39,634 nucleotides of DNA. It comes from Ameyamaea chiangmaiensis. Its GTDB lineage: Bacteria > Pseudomonadota > Alphaproteobacteria > Acetobacterales > Acetobacteraceae. A model generated the notes under the pieces. It saw only the letters and a list, made by a program, of their open reading frames with translations, did not search any database and had not been told where the DNA came from. Of the stretch, positions 36,720 through 39,634 are shown one piece after another (within the stretch, counting starts at the first letter, position 1; each line of letters starts with the position of its first letter). A program made the position numbers and the translations under genes. The DNA is taken from positions 1 through 39,634 of the forward strand of contig NZ_JABXXR010000017.1 of assembly GCF_013376175.1 (NCBI RefSeq), written 5' to 3'.

Positions 36720-37718
36720 ATGTCCAGCACACGCGTTCTGATCGATCATCGCAAGGGCGGTGTCGCGCGCCATCCGGAAAAGGCCCACCGGCCCGACAAT
36801 CCGATCCTGCGCAAGCCGGACTGGATCCGCGTCAAGGCGCCCAACAGCCCGACCTATTTCGAGACGCGCAACCTGATGCGCGACAACAAGCTCGCCACCG
36901 TGTGCGAAGAGGCCGCATGCCCGAATATCGGGGAATGCTGGTCGCAGCGTCACGCGACGATGATGATCATGGGCGAGATCTGCACCCGCGCCTGTTCGTT
37001 CTGCAATGTGACGACCGGTCTGCCCCATGCGCTGGACGCGGATGAGCCTTCGCGCGTGGGCGACGCCGTGGCCAAGCTGGGTCTGCGCCATGTGGTGATC
37101 ACGTCGGTCGATCGCGACGATCTGGCGGATGGGGGGGCTGCGCATTTCGCCCGGGTCATCGGGGCGGTGAGGGCCGCGTCACCCGGCACGACGATCGAGA
37201 TTTTGACACCCGATTTCCTGCGCAAGCCCGGAGCGCTGGAAGTCGTCGTGGCGGCGCGTCCCGACGTGTTCAACCATAATCTCGAAACGGTGCCGCGGCT
37301 GTATCTGACGATCCGTCCGGGTGCCCGCTATTACCAGTCGCTGCGGCTTCTCGATGACGTCAAGCGTCTGGATCCGGGCATCTTCACCAAGTCCGGGTTG
37401 ATGCTGGGCCTGGGCGAGGCACGGCCGGAAATCCTGCAGGTGATGGACGATCTGCGCATCGCCGATGTCGATTTTATCACCATGGGCCAGTATCTCCAGC
37501 CGACGCCCAAGCACGCTGCTGTCGACCGGTTCGTGACCCCGGACGAGTTCGCCGATTACGCGTCCATGGCGCGTTCGAAGGGCTTCCTGCAGGTGTCGGC
37601 CACACCGCTGACACGCTCGTCCTATCACGCGGATTCCGATTTTGCCGAACTCAAGGCAACGCGTGAGGCACGACTGGCCGCGACCAACGTCCAGCCGGCC
37701 GAAACGGTGGCCGTCTGA
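36720..37718 (+). CDS. lipA: Lipoyl synthase
   Basis: Radical-SAM enzyme that inserts two sulfurs into octanoyl groups to make lipoyl, the cofactor of PdhB and PdhC. The 332-residue protein has the auxiliary-cluster cysteines Cys62, Cys67 and Cys73 ([12 protein letters not shown]), the radical-SAM Cys88, Cys92 and Cys95 ([10 protein letters not shown]), the segment [10 protein letters not shown] and the C-terminal RSSYHAD with the Ser that completes the auxiliary cluster in this family. The ATG at 36720 has GGGATGG upstream; the longer frame from 36684 is less likely. The stop overlaps coq10 by one base. Confidence 0.97.
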   Translation: MSSTRVLIDHRKGGVARHPEKAHRPDNPILRKPDWIRVKAPNSPTYFETRNLMRDNKLATVCEEAACPNIGECWSQRHATMMIMGEICTRACSFCNVTTGLPHALDADEPSRVGDAVAKLGLRHVVITSVDRDDLADGGAAHFARVIGAVRAASPGTTIEILTPDFLRKPGALEVVVAARPDVFNHNLETVPRLYLTIRPGARYYQSLRLLDDVKRLDPGIFTKSGLMLGLGEARPEILQVMDDLRIADVDFITMGQYLQPTPKHAAVDRFVTPDEFADYASMARSKGFLQVSATPLTRSSYHADSDFAELKATREARLAATNVQPAETVAV

Positions 37719-38200
37719 TGCCCACCCATGCGGAGGAGCGTCTGGTTCCCTACTCGCAGGACCAGCTGTTCGAACTCGTCGCCGATGTGGGTAAGTATCC
37801 GCAGTTTCTGCCGTGGTGCACCGCGGCGCGGGTCCGGACGCGTACGGCCACCGAACTGGTGGCGGACCTGACGATCGGATTCGGACCTTTTCGAGAGACG
37901 TTCACCAGCCGCGTGTCGCTGCACCGGCCCGAGCGCGTCGATGTGCGTTATGAGCGTGGGCCCTTTCGTTATTTGAACAATGTATGGCTGTTCAAACCCC
38001 ACGCTGACGGCTGCGTGGTGAATTTCTTCGTCGATTTCGAGTTCCGGTCGCGCCTGCTTCAGGCGGCGATCGGCGTTGTGTTCAACGAGGCCGTACGCCT
38101 GATGGTGGCGGCGTTTCTGCGTCGCGCCCGGGACGTGTATGGCGCATCGCAAGGCATGGGCGGCACCGGCGCACCCGCGGTCACGCCGACCCGACGCTAG
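37718..38200 (+). CDS. COQ10/RatA-type ubiquinone-binding START-domain protein
   Basis: A 160-residue START-fold (polyketide cyclase/dehydrase-like) protein. It begins with YSQDQLFELVADVGKYPQFLPWC, a strong signature of the COQ10/RatA group, and has GFGPFRETFTSRV and VNFFVDFEFRSRLLQAAIGVVF. In eukaryotes COQ10 binds coenzyme Q and supports respiration; bacterial RatA can act on ribosomes; in alphaproteobacteria the gene follows lipA, which favours the quinone role by context. It overlaps lipA by one base (TGATG). The tail after residue 145 is Gly/Pro-rich and unconserved. Confidence 0.9.
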   Translation: MPTHAEERLVPYSQDQLFELVADVGKYPQFLPWCTAARVRTRTATELVADLTIGFGPFRETFTSRVSLHRPERVDVRYERGPFRYLNNVWLFKPHADGCVVNFFVDFEFRSRLLQAAIGVVFNEAVRLMVAAFLRRARDVYGASQGMGGTGAPAVTPTRR

Positions 38201-38317
38201 GCGCAGGCCCACAGTCTCGGATACCGGCGGGAATTTTTTTCGCGAACTCTGTGCACGATGACACGTTCGATGACCGATGGCGTGCCGCAAGGCATGCGCA
38301 GGGAAAGGAACGTCATA

Positions 38318-38650
38318 ATGACTTCACGTTTTCAGTTCGCGCTCGTCGCCGGTGCCATGCTTGCTGCAGGACCTGTGGTGGCAGCCACCCACCACCATGG
38401 TCATCACGACAAGTCCGCCATGCCGTCGGCGCAGGCGAGCCAGACCGATGCATTGAACGACAAGAGCCTGGCCGACGCCCGGGCCAGCATGACCCCGCCG
38501 CCGCAGCCTGCGGCGATCACGACGGGTACTTCGCTGAATACCGCGCCGACGACGGCAGCTGGCACCGGCATGACCGCACCCGCGGCTGCCTCCGCGCCTA
38601 TGCAGCCGTCGGCCAGCGACATGAACGCGCCGGCGCCTCAGCCGCAATAA
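38318..38650 (+). CDS. Small secreted His- and Pro/Ala-rich protein of unknown function
   Basis: A 110-residue protein with a signal peptide (MTSRFQFALVAGAMLAAGPVVA, then ATHHHGHHDK). The mature protein begins with a cluster of five His within about six residues, a possible metal site, and is otherwise low-complexity and rich in Ala, Pro, Thr, Ser and Met, so probably disordered. The ATG at 38318 has AAGGAA upstream; earlier in-frame starts lack one. A small GCAA-capped hairpin (38280-38297) precedes the ribosome-binding site. A strong terminator follows. Family not recognised. Confidence 0.72.
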   Translation: MTSRFQFALVAGAMLAAGPVVAATHHHGHHDKSAMPSAQASQTDALNDKSLADARASMTPPPQPAAITTGTSLNTAPTTAAGTGMTAPAAASAPMQPSASDMNAPAPQPQ

Positions 38651-38680
38651 CACGTCGTCGGTGTTTCGACTGACCGCGCC

Positions 38681-38710
38681 AAAGGCCGTCCCATATGGGG
38701 CGGCCTTTTT
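38681..38710 (+). terminator. Rho-independent terminator between the secreted-protein gene and cinA
   Basis: AAAGGCCGTCCC pairs with GGGGCGGCCTTT around an ATAT loop (one G-U pair) and is followed by further T residues. The A-rich left side makes it usable by the convergent minus-strand cinA transcript as well. Confidence 0.88.
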
Positions 38711-38714
38711 CGCT

Positions 38715-39233
38715 TCACGCGGCCTGAAGCGACCGGCGCGCCTGCTCGATAAGGCCCAGGGCCACGCGCACCGACTGGTCCCTCACAGCCGCGCGATCGC
38801 CGCCGAACACATGGTGTTCGGCTCGGACGTCGGTGCCGGAGCCATCGGTCCACGCGACCGCGAACCAGACCAGCCCCACCGGCTTGTCAGGCGTTCCACC
38901 GCCCGGGCCGGCGACGCCGCTGACCGCAACAGCGATCGATGCTTCGGGCGCACGAGCAAGCGCCCCCCGGGCCATGGCGCGTGCGGTCTCGGCGCTGACG
39001 GCGCCATGACGCATAAGCGTCTCTTCCGGCACGCCCAGAACCGCCTGCTTCATGGCGTTGCTATAGGTGACGAAGCCGCCGCACAGGGCGGATGACGAAC
39101 CCGCGTGATGTGTCAGGCTGGCCGAGACCAGACCGCCGGTGCAGCTCTCGGCGGTGACGACCATCCGGCCGTCGCGGGAGAGGGCGCGCACCAGTGCGGC
39201 CGACAGGTCGAGCGTCGCGGGATCGAGGGTCAT
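38715..39233 (-). CDS. pncC: CinA-family nicotinamide-nucleotide amidohydrolase
   Basis: A 172-residue protein of the CinA C-terminal domain family, which deamidates nicotinamide mononucleotide for NAD recycling. It has the signature AESCTGGLVSASLT, GGFVTYSNAMKQAVLGV, AVSGVAGPGGGTPDKPVG and HHVFGGDRAAVRDQSV. It is the single-domain form, without the N-terminal CinA domain. The ATG at 39233 overlaps the stop of the upstream transglycosylase by one base. The CinA name in some databases reflects this family; competence is not implied. Confidence 0.93.
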   Translation of the reverse strand: MTLDPATLDLSAALVRALSRDGRMVVTAESCTGGLVSASLTHHAGSSSALCGGFVTYSNAMKQAVLGVPEETLMRHGAVSAETARAMARGALARAPEASIAVAVSGVAGPGGGTPDKPVGLVWFAVAWTDGSGTDVRAEHHVFGGDRAAVRDQSVRVALGLIEQARRSLQAA

Positions 39234-39634
39234 CAGCGTTGTTCCGATGCCTGGTACAGGGCGAAGTTCTCCTCGACACGTTCGACATAGTCACGTGTCT
39301 CGGTAAAGGGGATCGACTCGATCCAGTCGATCATCGCGTCCTGCGTCGCCGGGTTGTGCGCTGCGTCCCCCAGTGTCCCGAGCCACTGATCGGTCCTGTG
39401 CGGACCGGCGTTGTAGGCCGCGAGAACATACGGCACGACCTGATCGAAGCGCTGCATCAACTGTTCAAGATAGGCACTGCCCAGCGCGATGTTGTTGGCC
39501 GGGTCATAGAGCGACACAGCGTCGGTCCGCGCGGAAAGGTGGCCGCGCCGGGCCACGTCGCCGGCCGCCGCGGGCAGCAACTGCATCAGGCCATAGGCCC
39601 GGGCCGGGCTGACCGCGTTGGGGTTGAAGCTGCT
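39233..39634 (-). CDS. Lytic transglycosylase catalytic domain (5' truncated by window)
   Basis: The frame runs off the right edge; 133 codons are visible and end at 39233. The reading is SSFNPNAVSPARAYGLMQL, then LLPAAAGDVARRG, NNIALGSAYLEQLMQRF, VLAAYNAGPHRTDQWL and YVERVEENFALYQ. This is the SLT (GH23) domain of Slt70-type soluble lytic murein transglycosylases, which cut peptidoglycan in the periplasm. The catalytic Glu normally sits just before this Ser and would lie outside the window. The stop overlaps the pncC start (TGATG), so the two are coupled. Confidence 0.87.
   Translation of the reverse strand, partial: SSFNPNAVSPARAYGLMQLLPAAAGDVARRGHLSARTDAVSLYDPANNIALGSAYLEQLMQRFDQVVPYVLAAYNAGPHRTDQWLGTLGDAAHNPATQDAMIDWIESIPFTETRDYVERVEENFALYQASEQR

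Noticed and set aside
38220-38250. T-run after coq10 as a terminator
   Set aside because: A run of seven T residues follows GGCGGGAA, but I could not find a convincing stem before it.

Overview
This window is ordinary core chromosome of a high-GC Gram-negative alphaproteobacterium, most likely an acetic acid bacterium (Acetobacteraceae). The evidence is: GC-rich codon third positions; gene neighbourhoods typical of alphaproteobacteria (prfA-prmC-DUF4167, trpEGDC-moaC, tpiA-secG-pyrG-kdsA-eno-ftsB, pdhABC-lpd-lipA-coq10); a pyruvate dehydrogenase E1-beta subunit with its own lipoyl domain; a GAAC-N7-GAAC SOS box; and kdsA, which implies lipopolysaccharide. The genus cannot be fixed from the sequence alone. 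No insertion sequence, prophage, CRISPR array, rRNA or toxin gene is visible, and no gap between genes exceeds about 300 bases.

Layout. 1-6252, mostly plus strand: the 3' end of a RodZ-like gene, ispG, hisS, prfA, prmC and a DUF4167 gene, with one small secreted-protein gene wedged in on the minus strand between prfA and prmC. 6318-11239, minus strand: uppP, an SGNH hydrolase, an amino-acid permease, a lipoprotein, an elongator tRNA-Met with its own promoter, and a family-2-like glycosyltransferase. 11510-16543: a lone mlaD, then biotin genes (bioA divergent from bioF-bioH-like-bioC-bioD, tightly overlapped). 16540-18567, minus: moeA and lexA with an autoregulatory SOS operator. 18823-18990: rpmG. 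19063-24665, minus: tpiA, secG, pyrG, kdsA, eno, ftsB. 24838-31452, plus: ppiD, trpE, trpG, trpD, trpC, moaC. 31552-38200, plus: pdhA, pdhB, pdhC, lpd, lipA, coq10. 38318-38650: a small His-rich secreted protein. 38715-39634, minus: a lytic transglycosylase (cut by the window edge) coupled to a cinA/pncC gene.

How the genes work together. The bio genes cover the methylated pimeloyl route (BioC, BioH-like) through KAPA, DAPA and dethiobiotin synthesis; only bioB is missing from the window. The pdh genes encode all three subunits of pyruvate dehydrogenase, and lipA downstream makes the lipoyl cofactor that two of those subunits carry. The trp genes cover anthranilate to indole-glycerol phosphate. 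UppP, the transglycosylase, FtsB and RodZ serve the cell wall and division. KdsA, MlaD and PpiD serve the outer envelope.

No new defence or mobile system was found. The points most worth a second look are: a 17-codon mini-ORF that links trpE to trpG by ATGA overlaps at both ends; a gene order explained by one inversion of the ftsB-to-moaC block; the lexA/bioD stop codons sharing a CTAG; a GEG instead of GDG thiamine motif in PdhA; an altered block V in the SGNH hydrolase; and a possible sigma-54-like site upstream of ispG.
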